Assembly (NCBI GenBank): GCA_027043825.1
Contig: JALUER010000068.1
Location: 1-31,415, forward strand
Source: Microcaldota archaeon
GTDB taxonomy: Archaea > Iainarchaeota > Iainarchaeia > JAADDC01
Length of the DNA stretch: 31,415 nucleotides
Direction: 5' to 3'
Positions 13,421 through 21,085 of the stretch are shown here, in pieces. The notes beneath the pieces are model-generated. The model made no database searches and had not been told where the DNA came from. It was given only the letters and a program-made list of their open reading frames with translations. The translations under genes and the position numbers were made by a program. Numbering within the stretch: the stretch's first letter is position 1; each line of letters starts with the position of its first letter.

Positions 13421-15829
13421 CTACACCTTAATCAGCTTTGCCAGGAGGTAGACGACGAGGGCTATGAGGAGGATCTCCAGGAGGTCAGTCCAGGTGGGTG
13501 GGGCCACCGAGAAGACCCCAGAGAGCGGGGGAAGGAAGAGAACCCCCACCACGAGGAAGGAGAGGAGTACTGAAAACACGAGGAACCTGTTTGTCCACAC
13601 GGGCTCCTTCCTAACGGTCTGTAGCCTTGTAAACTCCAGGAGGACGAAGCCCACCAGGACGGAGCCCCAGGCAGCCTCCATTCCCCCCTCCTCTCCCGCG
13701 AGGAAGGCCCCGAGGATGCCTGCCCCTATGAGCAGGCCCATCAGACCAATTCCAAGTGACAACTCCTTTCCCGAGAAGAGGGGTTCCCCCCTCCGCCTGG
13801 GAGGCCTTTTCATGACGTCCTCCTCTGGCGGATCCAGGGCAAGGGCCACCGCCGGCGCCCCGTCCGTTACTATATTTAGGAGCAGGAGGTGGGCGGGCTT
13901 GAGGAGGAGTTTTCCGAGGAGCGATGCCGAGAAGACGGCCACCACCTCACCCGTGTTTGCCGACAGGAGGTACATCACGAACTTCTTTATGTTGTCAAAG
14001 ATCCTCCTCCCTTCCTTCACCGCCTCGACGATGGCGGCATAGTTGTTGTCCAGGAGGACGATGTCAGAGACCTCCTTTGCCACGTCGGTTCCGCTACCGA
14101 GGGCGATTCCCACGTCTGCCGCCTTCAGCGCCGGGGCGTCATTCACTCCGTCCCCGGTCATGGCCACCACGTGCCCCCTCCTCTGGAGGGCCCTCACGAT
14201 CCTGAGCTTGTGATGGGGATCCACCCGGGCAAAGACCCCCACCTCCTCGATCACCTCCTCCAGCTCCTCGTCACTCATCTCCTCCAACTCCTTTCCTGTA
14301 ATGACCCTTCCCTCTATGCCCACCATCCTGGCAACTGCCAGGGCGGTCTTTCTGTGGTCTCCCGTGATCATTATTGTCCTTATACCTGCCTCCTTTGCCA
14401 CCCTCAGGGCCTCGATCACCTCCTTTCTGGGCGGGTCGAGGAGTCCCACCACTCCTGCAAGCCTGTATGTAGGCTCTTCAGGCCTCCCGTCGTCCTCCTT
14501 GTAGGCAAGGGCTATTACCCTCAGTCCCCTCTCAGCCATCTCCTCGGCCCTTTCCAGGAAGGGCTCCCCTACCAGCTCCCCTATGACCTCTGGGGCACCC
14601 TTCGTCAGGATGTACCGCTTCCCGTGGAGCTCCACCACCACCGTCATCATCTTCCTCTCGGAGGAGAAGGGGATCTCCGAGAGCCTCTTACACTCCACGT
14701 CACCGGCGAACTCCTTCAGGGCAAGCTCCATGGGATCCCCGGTTCCTGAACGGAGGTCCGCGTTGTTACAACAGGACGCCACGACCTTCAACCATTCCTC
14801 GTCTCCCCACCACTCCACTACCTTCATCCTGTTCTGGGTGATGGTCCCCGTCTTGTCCGTGCAGATCGCGTCCACGGATCCCAAAACCTCAACGCTCTTG
14901 AGCCTCCTCACCAGGGCGTTCTTCCTCGCCATCTGGAGGACCCCCAGCGAGAGAGCTAAGGTTATGACCACAGGCAGTCCCTCGGGCACCGCTGCCACCG
15001 CCAGGGCTATGCCCACCGAGACTGCCTCCAGTAGATCCAGGCCCCTCAGGACGTAGACCACCACCACGGTGAGGGCCACCCCCAGGGTTATTTTACCTAT
15101 CAGGGAAGAGAGCTTTTCCATTTCCTCCTCGAAGACGGTCTTTTCCTCCTTTATCTCCCCCAAACTCTCCGCTATCCTCCCCATCTCCGTCTCCTTGCCC
15201 GTGGCGTAGACGACGGCCTTGCCCCTCCCCCTCACCACGGTGGTCCCCAGGTAAACCACGTTTTTCCTGTCCGCCACGCCGGCGTCCCCCACCCAGGCGG
15301 CGTCCTTCTCCACGGGCACCGACTCGCCGGTCAGAAGGGACTCGTCCACCATCAGGTCCCTACTTTCCAACAGCCTGGCGTCGGCCGGTACCCTGTCCCC
15401 CTCCTCCAGGAGGATGATGTCCCCGGGGACGAGGAGCTCCGCATCAATTATTTTCACTTCCCCATCCCTCACCACCCTCGCGGTGGGCTTTAACATGGAC
15501 CGGAGCTTCTCCAGGGCGTCCTCCGCCTTGTACTCCTGGACGAAGCCTATGGCCCCGTTCACGAGGAGAATGGCCACTATTAGCGCCGCGTCGACTGTCT
15601 CGCCCACGAAGAAGGAGATCAGGGCAGCGCCGAAGAGGAGCAGTACGAGGGGGTCCTTGAACTGATCCACGACCATCGATACGATGCTCCTTCTCCTCTT
15701 CCTCTCTAAGGCGTTCCTCCCAAACCTCTCTAACCTCTCCTCCGCCTCTTTCTCCGACAGGCCCCTCTCCGCGTCGGAGCCAAGGGCCGCGACGACCTCC
15801 CCGGCCTCCATCTTCCAGGCTTCCAGCAC
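13421..15829 (-). CDS. P-type cation-transporting ATPase, calcium-type (IIA)
   Basis: The 802-residue protein is a SERCA-like pump. Motifs seen: TGES (167-170) in the actuator domain, PEGLP in the fourth membrane helix (282-286), the phosphorylated aspartate in CTDKTGT (Asp325), and TGDGVNDAPALK of the hinge. The Ca2+ site residues of the SERCA type are conserved: NTGEV in the fifth membrane helix (SERCA Asn768/Glu771), and NIVTDGAPA in the sixth (Asn796/Thr799/Asp800). Calcium or a related divalent ion is therefore the likely cargo; the sequence cannot exclude Mn2+. The length is typical of archaeal IIA pumps. The gene is divergent from taw1 with 33 bases between the starts, and each start has its own TATA box. 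Confidence 0.9.
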   Translation of the reverse strand: MLEAWKMEAGEVVAALGSDAERGLSEKEAEERLERFGRNALERKRRRSIVSMVVDQFKDPLVLLLFGAALISFFVGETVDAALIVAILLVNGAIGFVQEYKAEDALEKLRSMLKPTARVVRDGEVKIIDAELLVPGDIILLEEGDRVPADARLLESRDLMVDESLLTGESVPVEKDAAWVGDAGVADRKNVVYLGTTVVRGRGKAVVYATGKETEMGRIAESLGEIKEEKTVFEEEMEKLSSLIGKITLGVALTVVVVYVLRGLDLLEAVSVGIALAVAAVPEGLPVVITLALSLGVLQMARKNALVRRLKSVEVLGSVDAICTDKTGTITQNRMKVVEWWGDEEWLKVVASCCNNADLRSGTGDPMELALKEFAGDVECKRLSEIPFSSERKMMTVVVELHGKRYILTKGAPEVIGELVGEPFLERAEEMAERGLRVIALAYKEDDGRPEEPTYRLAGVVGLLDPPRKEVIEALRVAKEAGIRTIMITGDHRKTALAVARMVGIEGRVITGKELEEMSDEELEEVIEEVGVFARVDPHHKLRIVRALQRRGHVVAMTGDGVNDAPALKAADVGIALGSGTDVAKEVSDIVLLDNNYAAIVEAVKEGRRIFDNIKKFVMYLLSANTGEVVAVFSASLLGKLLLKPAHLLLLNIVTDGAPAVALALDPPEEDVMKRPPRRRGEPLFSGKELSLGIGLMGLLIGAGILGAFLAGEEGGMEAAWGSVLVGFVLLEFTRLQTVRKEPVWTNRFLVFSVLLSFLVVGVLFLPPLSGVFSVAPPTWTDLLEILLIALVVYLLAKLIKV

Positions 15830-15862
15830 GGGTTATTAAGGATATTCCACCCCTTTAAACCT
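15830..15862. promoter_or_regulatory. Compact divergent promoter of the ATPase and taw1
   Basis: The 33-base gap holds both promoters. TTTAAA at 15854-15859 lies 25-30 bases before the leftward GTG at 15829. TTATTAA at 15833-15839 lies 24-30 bases before the rightward GTG at 15863. Each box is therefore next to the other gene's start, so both polymerases can hardly be bound at once. Confidence 0.55.
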
Positions 15863-16855
15863 GTGGCGATCCGGCTACCACCCAGGGTGGGGGATCAGCT
15901 GAAGAACGCCGGCTACGGAGTATACAACCACTCGGCCGTGGAGATCTGTGGCTGGACGAAGAAGGCCATCCGGGGAGAGGGAGCCTGCTACAAGAACAAG
16001 TTCTACGGCATAGACACCCACAGGTGCATGCAGATTACCCAGGCAGTGGCCTGGTGCACGAACCGTTGTGTATACTGCTGGAGGCCCATGGAGTTCTTCG
16101 TGGGGACGAGGCTGGAGGGGGAGGTGGACCCGCCTGACGTGACGTTGGAGAAGCTGAAGGAGCTGAGAAAGAAGCTGCTGTCCGGCTTCGGTGGAGACCC
16201 GAGAGTGGACAAAAAAGTGTATCAGGAGGCCCTGGAGCCCTCCCACGTCACCTTCTCTCTCATGGGGGAGCCCCTCCTCTACCCCTACGTCCCCGAGTCC
16301 ATCGAGTACATAAAGAAGAACTGGCCCTCGGTGCGGTCCATCTTCGTGGTGACCAACGGGATGGTTCCCGAGGAGATAGAGCGGATGATAAGGGAGGAGA
16401 AGCTCCCCACCCAGATATACGTCTCCTTCACGGCCCCTGACAGGGAGACCTACCGGAAGGTGAGCCGGCCGGTGCTTCCTGACTACTGGGACAGGTTCCT
16501 GAGAACCCTCGACCTCCTCCACGATGCGCCGGTGAGGAAGGTGGCCAGGATCACCCTCATCCGGGGCTGGAACGACTTTGGGTACAAGGGCTACGCCGAA
16601 CTCATCGAGCGGATGAACCCCCACTTCGTGGAGGTAAAGGCCTACATGTACATAGGCGCCTCCCGGAAGCGGCTCCTGGAGTGGAACATGCCGGGCCACG
16701 ACTACGTCAAGAAGTTCGCCCTCGAGCTCCTGGAAAACCTACCGGGCTACGAGTACATGGACGAGTTCCCACCTTCCCGGGCGGTGGTCCTCAAGAACCG
16801 TCGGCCCGGCATGGACATAGACCCCGTCATCCGCTCCGTGGAGCCCAACGTTTGA
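15863..16855 (+). CDS. taw1: tRNA 4-demethylwyosine synthase
   Basis: The 330-residue radical SAM enzyme makes the tricyclic base 4-demethylwyosine at G37 of tRNA-Phe from pyruvate. The radical SAM cysteines are Cys65, Cys69 and Cys72 (CTNRCVYC). The second iron-sulfur cluster cysteines Cys29, Cys42 and Cys55 are all present with the spacing of the Methanocaldococcus enzyme. The family signature GWTKKAIRGEGACYK and a FSLMGEPLLYP strand are clear. It starts with GTG at 15863, leaderless. The enzyme is an archaeal/eukaryotic marker. It shares its promoter region with the calcium-type ATPase; I see no functional link between the two. Confidence 0.95.
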   Translation: MAIRLPPRVGDQLKNAGYGVYNHSAVEICGWTKKAIRGEGACYKNKFYGIDTHRCMQITQAVAWCTNRCVYCWRPMEFFVGTRLEGEVDPPDVTLEKLKELRKKLLSGFGGDPRVDKKVYQEALEPSHVTFSLMGEPLLYPYVPESIEYIKKNWPSVRSIFVVTNGMVPEEIERMIREEKLPTQIYVSFTAPDRETYRKVSRPVLPDYWDRFLRTLDLLHDAPVRKVARITLIRGWNDFGYKGYAELIERMNPHFVEVKAYMYIGASRKRLLEWNMPGHDYVKKFALELLENLPGYEYMDEFPPSRAVVLKNRRPGMDIDPVIRSVEPNV

Positions 16856-16885
16856 AGGCTTTTATACAGTGGAACCGTATAACAA

Positions 16886-16891
16886 TTTAAA
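16886..16891 (+). promoter_or_regulatory. TATA box of the DUF4143-type ATPase
   Basis: TTTAAA lies 23-28 bases before ATG 16914 and decides that start over an in-frame ATG 45 bases upstream. Confidence 0.5.
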
Positions 16892-16913
16892 TATACTCAT
16901 ACAGTATCAGTGT

Positions 16914-18086
16914 ATGGATCTTCACGACCTGACGCTGGAATACCTGGAAGGCCTCCCCAAGACGATCCTGGGTGAAATCCCTGACCTCACAGGGACGAGG
17001 GATATAGTCGGTCTCATTGGGCCCAGGAGGGTAGGAAAGACGGTTACGATGCTTTACAACGTGAAGAGATTGATCAAAAATGGAAATCAAGCCCTCTACG
17101 TCTCCTTCGACGCTCCCATCGAGATGGGGCCCCGCAAGCTGGCAGAAGAGGTCCGCCGGGTCTACCCAAGGGGCGAGGTCTACCTCTTCCTCGACGAGGT
17201 CCAGGAGTGGGAGAACTGGGATAGGAACCTCAGGTACCTCCACGACGTGGGTTTTAGACTGGTGGTCTCGGGGTCTACCTCGGCCCTGAGTGCCGACAGG
17301 GTACCGTCCAAGCTTAGGGGCCGGTACGTCTCCTTCCTTGTCCTGCCCCTGTCCCTCGGGGAGCTCGTTGAGAGGGGAGGGACCTTCATTAAGAGGGGGG
17401 AGCTGAGGAGGGCCTACGACCTCTACAAGGTCTGGGGAGGGTTTCCAGAGGTTTGGTTGGAGAAGAGCTTGCTCAAGGCGGAGGCCATCCTCTCCACGGC
17501 GTTCTTCAGGGATATGGTCGACAGGTGTAGGGTCAGGCGGGTGGAGCTCTTCAAGAAGGTGTTCAGGGTAGTTCTCTCGAGCTATGGTAACTTCGTGAGT
17601 GTCCCAAAATTAACCCGGCTCCTCAAGTCCCTGGGGATCAAGGTCTCACCTACCACGGTCCTGGAGTACCTGAGGTGCATGGAGGAGGCCTTCTTCATCT
17701 TCACGGTACCCCTCTACAACCACTCCCAGCGAAGGGTGGAGACCTCCCCCAGGAAGGTCTACCTGGTAGACCCCGTCTTCATAAACTTCGTTTCCAAGCC
17801 CCGCGACGAGGGAAGGCTCTTGGAGAACCTCGTGTTCGTTGAACTTCTCAGGAGGGGCTATAGACCGCGTTACTACGTGACGAAGGATGGAAGGGAAGTG
17901 GACTTCTACGTGGGTGACGCCGTGATAGAGGTCTCCTACGAGGCCGACGAGGAGCACAGGAAGAAGTTGGAGAAGGCAAGCAAGGAGCTCGGTGCGGAAG
18001 GGACGTTGATCACCGAAGAAAACGCGGCGGACTTCCTCTCAGAGGGACGATCCCACGTCACCCCCTTCTTTACCTTACCTCTCTGA
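16914..18086 (+). CDS. AAA-type ATPase with C-terminal DUF4143-like domain
   Basis: The 390-residue protein has a P-loop (GPRRVGKT, 36-43), Walker B (YLFLDEVQ, about 90-97), a sensor segment (VVSGSTSALSADRVPSKLRGR, in two pieces) and the PLSLGEL motif after it. A winged-helix segment follows (about 215-270). The C-terminal region has GREVDFYVGDAVIEVSYE, a PD-(D/E)xK-like core where the usual Lys after EV is Ser, so a nuclease activity is doubtful. This family is common and variable in archaea and bacteria; its role is mostly unknown and it often marks mobile or lineage-specific gene content. The start is ATG at 16914. It has no visible partner gene. Confidence 0.85.
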   Translation: MDLHDLTLEYLEGLPKTILGEIPDLTGTRDIVGLIGPRRVGKTVTMLYNVKRLIKNGNQALYVSFDAPIEMGPRKLAEEVRRVYPRGEVYLFLDEVQEWENWDRNLRYLHDVGFRLVVSGSTSALSADRVPSKLRGRYVSFLVLPLSLGELVERGGTFIKRGELRRAYDLYKVWGGFPEVWLEKSLLKAEAILSTAFFRDMVDRCRVRRVELFKKVFRVVLSSYGNFVSVPKLTRLLKSLGIKVSPTTVLEYLRCMEEAFFIFTVPLYNHSQRRVETSPRKVYLVDPVFINFVSKPRDEGRLLENLVFVELLRRGYRPRYYVTKDGREVDFYVGDAVIEVSYEADEEHRKKLEKASKELGAEGTLITEENAADFLSEGRSHVTPFFTLPL

Positions 18087-18112
18087 GAACAAATAAGAGA
18101 AAGGAGAGGCTT

Positions 18113-18712
18113 TCAGCGGACGGCGCTGTGGGCCAGGTAGTAGCCTGTCAGGTAGTAGAGGGGCAGGTAGAAGAAGGCTATGATGATGAGGGCGATGGCC
18201 GCCAGCACCGGCGTCACCGCTATGGAGACGATGGCCAGGAGCCCCATGATGAAGAGAAGGCTCAGTCCCACGTAGGTCACCGGTGCCTTTGATATGAGCT
18301 TCTTGATTTTCTCACAGCCCTCCCTGAAGCCAAGCTCCGCCACCACGGGGACCGCCATGTAGACGAGGGAGACCACCGCTATACCTATGAGCACGTTGAA
18401 GGGATAGGGGGACACGACGGCGGCCACCTCCAGGAGCACGAAGACCGAGTACATCAGTATGAAGCGGGCCATCATCTCCACGCCCTCTCTGGTGTCCATC
18501 TCCTTCACGGCGTACCTGGCCGCCACGTAGCCCCCCGCCAGGAAGAAGGAGCTGAGCAGGAGCACCGTAGTGAGGTCAATCGGGTAGAGGAGCTTTGCCA
18601 GGTAGCCCAGGACCACGGCTACGATCCCGGCTATCACGATGCCCATGGAGATGACGTAGAAGTTTTCCTTGTAGTCCTTGTATGCCTTTGTTAACACACC
18701 GTCCGCGTTCAT
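18113..18712 (-). CDS. Multi-spanning membrane protein
   Basis: This 199-residue protein has about five to six hydrophobic segments (about 20-45, 47-66, 84-105, 107-127, 147-169 and 171-193) and short loops. The overall layout resembles the membrane protein at 27119, although identity is not obvious by eye. It starts at ATG 18712; a TATA-like box (minus-strand TTAAAAA, 18736-18742) lies in the last codons of the methylase gene. No family was recognised and no transporter signature is visible. Confidence 0.7.
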   Translation of the reverse strand: MNADGVLTKAYKDYKENFYVISMGIVIAGIVAVVLGYLAKLLYPIDLTTVLLLSSFFLAGGYVAARYAVKEMDTREGVEMMARFILMYSVFVLLEVAAVVSPYPFNVLIGIAVVSLVYMAVPVVAELGFREGCEKIKKLISKAPVTYVGLSLLFIMGLLAIVSIAVTPVLAAIALIIIAFFYLPLYYLTGYYLAHSAVR

Positions 18713-18728
18713 GGAAAAAAGAAGGGCT

Positions 18729-19835
18729 TTACTCCTTTTTAAGCAATACGATGCTCTCCCTCACCTGTCCGACCTTCCTCGTCCTCTTCACAGTTGCCCA
18801 GAGCTTCCTCGCCACGACGATCTTCTTCACTTTGAAGCCTACTTCCTCGGCCATCCTCGCCACTTCCACGTCAGCCTCAAAGATGAGGTTGAGCTCCTTT
18901 ATGTAGCTCCCGGCTATTACAATGGCCACGTTCCCTCCCCTCCTCAACACCCTGTACATCTCCTCTATACTATTCCTCAGGTCTTCCACGTAGAGGTCCA
19001 GAGTGTGGAGGTAGCCTCTGTCTAATAACTTCAGCCCCACGAAGGACCTGACAGGACTCTTCCTCTTGCCCGGAAAGAAGAGCTCCTCCTCTATGGAGTA
19101 GACCCTGGCGTACTCGATCTTGTTCAGGTAGGGAGGGGACGTTATGACCGCGTCGAAGCTCTCGTCTTCGAAGGGCAGGTTCCTGGCATCTGCTTCCACT
19201 ATGAGGGAGGGAGCCTTCCCTGACGGGTGGACGTCCAGATCCACATAGAACTTCTTTAGCTCCCGTCGGAAGCTGTTCTCTATGGGTGGCACGGGCCTTC
19301 TCCTTACCTTGACTATGGCCCCGTCCTTGAAGGCAAAGGAAGACCGCAGGGAGGCGTTCATGAGGGCGAGGGTGAGGAGGTCCCTCACTTTTCTGTCCTC
19401 CACCTCATTCCATATCTTGTCCCTGTACCAGAGGATCTTTCCCAGGTTCTTTGGCAGGAAGAACTGCCTCAGGAACTTCTTCACACTGTCCACAGAATAG
19501 GGCTCCGGCTTCAGCTTCATGGCCCACTCGATCCACCTCATTGTTTCCGGTATATCATAATCGTAGGTCTTGACCCGGGCCGCCAGGAGGGCGACGGGGT
19601 GGACGTCGGCGCCTGTCCCGGCTATCCCGTTCTCCTTCGCCGTGAGAACGGTGGTGCCCGAGCCCACGAAGGGGTCCAGCACACTGGAGGGAGAAAAGGA
19701 GTCTAGGAGCATCTGAACAAGATCCCTCGAGAAGCCCTCCTTGTAGTAGAACCAGCGGTGGACAGGCAGGTTCTTGTTGGGCACGAAGGTCACTAAGGGG
19801 GCCAGGTCAGGCCTCTCCACCATCCTGTACTTCAT
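18729..19835 (-). CDS. DNA methyltransferase, N4-cytosine/N6-adenine type
   Basis: The 368-residue protein has the AdoMet-binding motif DPFVGSGTT (54-62) and the catalytic motif TSPPY (232-236), so it transfers methyl groups to the amino group of adenine or cytosine. The catalytic SPPY fits N4-cytosine or beta-type N6-adenine enzymes, but the order (AdoMet motif first) is that of the alpha class. The start at ATG 19835 overlaps the stop of the upstream small gene (ATGA). There is no restriction endonuclease gene nearby, so it is an orphan modification enzyme or a nucleic-acid methylase with another role. RNA as substrate is not excluded. Confidence 0.85.
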   Translation of the reverse strand: MKYRMVERPDLAPLVTFVPNKNLPVHRWFYYKEGFSRDLVQMLLDSFSPSSVLDPFVGSGTTVLTAKENGIAGTGADVHPVALLAARVKTYDYDIPETMRWIEWAMKLKPEPYSVDSVKKFLRQFFLPKNLGKILWYRDKIWNEVEDRKVRDLLTLALMNASLRSSFAFKDGAIVKVRRRPVPPIENSFRRELKKFYVDLDVHPSGKAPSLIVEADARNLPFEDESFDAVITSPPYLNKIEYARVYSIEEELFFPGKRKSPVRSFVGLKLLDRGYLHTLDLYVEDLRNSIEEMYRVLRRGGNVAIVIAGSYIKELNLIFEADVEVARMAEEVGFKVKKIVVARKLWATVKRTRKVGQVRESIVLLKKE

Positions 19836-20182
19836 ACCACGGGCACCCTGACCTCGATCTCCTTGGACTCCACCACGTGTTCGTAGTCGTCGATGCACTC
19901 ATCCACGATGAGCCTTACGCTGTATGTCCCGGGCTTGGTGGTCGTCCTCGGATAGACCTTGAAGCTCACCACCGTGGATTCGCCTGGGTAGAGCTTCTGG
20001 GTCTTCACAGTCTGGAACTTTGCCAGTCCGCTGGGCGACAGCGACAGTTCCTTGCCCGTCTCCGCCGACACCACGTACTTTCTCTCGCTCCCCTTGTTGT
20101 TTCGTATGGAGACCTCTATAATGAGGGGCCGCCTCTCCCGAAGTATTAACTTGAAGGGCACCTTTCTCGTGGTGACGATCAC
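19832..20182 (-). CDS. Small beta-sandwich (CARDB/NEW3-like) protein in the methylase operon
   Basis: This 116-residue protein reads as one immunoglobulin-like fold: strands in pairs (PLIIEVSIRNNKGSERKYVVSA, LYPGESTVVSFKVYPRTTTKPGTYSVRLIVDE) with the 'PGTYSVRLIV' turn typical of CARDB/NEW3 domains. Such domains normally sit in secreted or surface proteins, but there is no signal peptide or membrane segment here. It starts with GTG at 20182 and ends overlapping the methylase start by ATGA, so the two are co-translated. The link between a beta-sandwich protein and a DNA methylase is unexplained; it may be an accessory or recognition subunit. Confidence 0.7.
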   Translation of the reverse strand: MIVTTRKVPFKLILRERRPLIIEVSIRNNKGSERKYVVSAETGKELSLSPSGLAKFQTVKTQKLYPGESTVVSFKVYPRTTTKPGTYSVRLIVDECIDDYEHVVESKEIEVRVPVV

Positions 20183-20211
20183 ATTAAGAATGGAGTGAAA
20201 AGGAAGATAAA

Positions 20212-20234
20212 GGGGAGGGTAGAAAACCCTCCCC
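20212..20234 (-). terminator. Stem-loop terminator after the zinc-finger gene
   Basis: GGGGAGGGT and ACCCTCCCC form a perfect 9-base-pair stem with a 5-base loop. On the minus strand it is followed by TTTATC and sits 24 bases after the stop of the zinc-finger gene. The methylase-operon TATA box is directly next to it. Confidence 0.5.
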
Positions 20235-20257
20235 TCAGGGGCCTCGTGGTGGGAGCG

Positions 20258-20491
20258 TTACAGCTCAACGTAGGCGACTCCGATGAGGAGCCTCTCTCCC
20301 TTCTCCTGGGGTGCCGTGATCCTCCTCAGACAGGAGGTGCACACCCACCCGTGGATGGGGTGGTACCTGATGTGATCCCGGCAGACGTGTCTTCCGCAGA
20401 CCCTACACTTCCTTGCCTCTTCCGGGCTCAACGGGAGGCCGCACGTCGAACAGGTCAATACCTTTCCCGCCCCGTACACCTTCCACACCAC
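20258..20491 (-). CDS. Small zinc-finger protein
   Basis: The protein (up to 77 residues) is mostly zinc-binding: CSTCG, CRVCGRHVCRDH and CTSC give seven cysteines and several histidines, enough for two zinc sites in a treble-clef or ribbon-like fold. The C-terminus (about residues 60-77) is a short beta strand. The start is not certain: GTG at 20491 or 20488, or GTG at 20479, which has a GAGGTGGT ribosome-binding site at a better distance. A stem-loop follows. Archaea carry many such orphan small zinc proteins; nucleic-acid binding or protein contact is likely but not shown. Confidence 0.75.
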   Translation of the reverse strand: MVWKVYGAGKVLTCSTCGLPLSPEEARKCRVCGRHVCRDHIRYHPIHGWVCTSCLRRITAPQEKGERLLIGVAYVEL

Positions 20492-20609
20492 CTCTCATGT
20501 TCTCGCCTCCCTCGCCCGAAACCAACGAAAGGATAAGTACAAACTCCTTTATAAAACTATCGCAAATTTTTTGTTTGTATAACAAATAACTTATTGGTAA
20601 GGTGTTGTT
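20492..20609. promoter_or_regulatory. Divergent intergenic region with candidate operator
   Basis: A palindromic TTTATAAA (20548-20555) lies near the middle. An interrupted palindrome TTGTTTGTATAACAAATAA at 20571-20589 (TTTGT-ATA-ACAAA core at 20574-20586) overlaps the likely promoter of the gene at 20610. A GTTATGTATAG motif (20607-20617) overlaps that gene's start codon. Confidence 0.45.
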
Positions 20610-21065
20610 ATGTATAGAATTCGCGGGGAGTGGCGTCTCCGGGAGATGGACCTTTTCCCTCACCTTTTCAAGACAAAGAGGGGACTGCTGTCCTGGCTCG
20701 CTGTTTCCCTCGGCCTGAAGAACCCTGGAGATGGTAGGGACGGTGTGGTGTACGTCCTCGAGGCGCTCTTCGACTTCTGTTATGGAAAGGGAAAGGCCCC
20801 CAGCTTCGAGGAGATAAAGGGCTACGTGTCCCGGAGGATCCTTGAGAGGGGTAAGAAGCCCCCGTCTGACGAGGCCATACGTCACCACCTGAGGAGAATG
20901 GCGAAGATGGGCATCCTTGAGAGGAGGGGGAAGGCCTACTGCTTCTCTACAAACCCGCTAAAACCAGACGACCCCTCCGGCTTCATAGATGTTATGTTTG
21001 AGAGACTCGAGCGGGTGAAGAAACTCCTCAAGGCCGCCGTCACTGACGTGAAATCCCTTTATTGA
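20610..21065 (+). CDS. Winged-helix-like regulator, paralog of the gene at 7847
   Basis: This 151-residue protein matches the protein at 7847 in layout: an SLGL segment, a helical block (VVYVLEALFDFCYGKGKAPSFEEIKGYVS in two pieces), a helix-turn-helix-like region (PPSDEAIRHHLRRMAKMGILERRGKAYCF) and a C-terminal helix. The family was not recognised by name. It starts with ATG at 20610, with AAGGTG as the ribosome-binding site, and its own motif GTTATGTATAG covers the start codon. A candidate operator palindrome lies at 20571-20589. Autoregulation is a reasonable inference; targets are unknown. Confidence 0.65.
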   Translation: MYRIRGEWRLREMDLFPHLFKTKRGLLSWLAVSLGLKNPGDGRDGVVYVLEALFDFCYGKGKAPSFEEIKGYVSRRILERGKKPPSDEAIRHHLRRMAKMGILERRGKAYCFSTNPLKPDDPSGFIDVMFERLERVKKLLKAAVTDVKSLY

Positions 21066-21085
21066 GTTTTGAGGGAGATTCAAGT

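Noticed and set aside
16869..16913. Earlier ATG for the DUF4143-type ATPase
   Set aside because: The added residues have no similarity, and the region holds the TATA box that fits ATG 16914.
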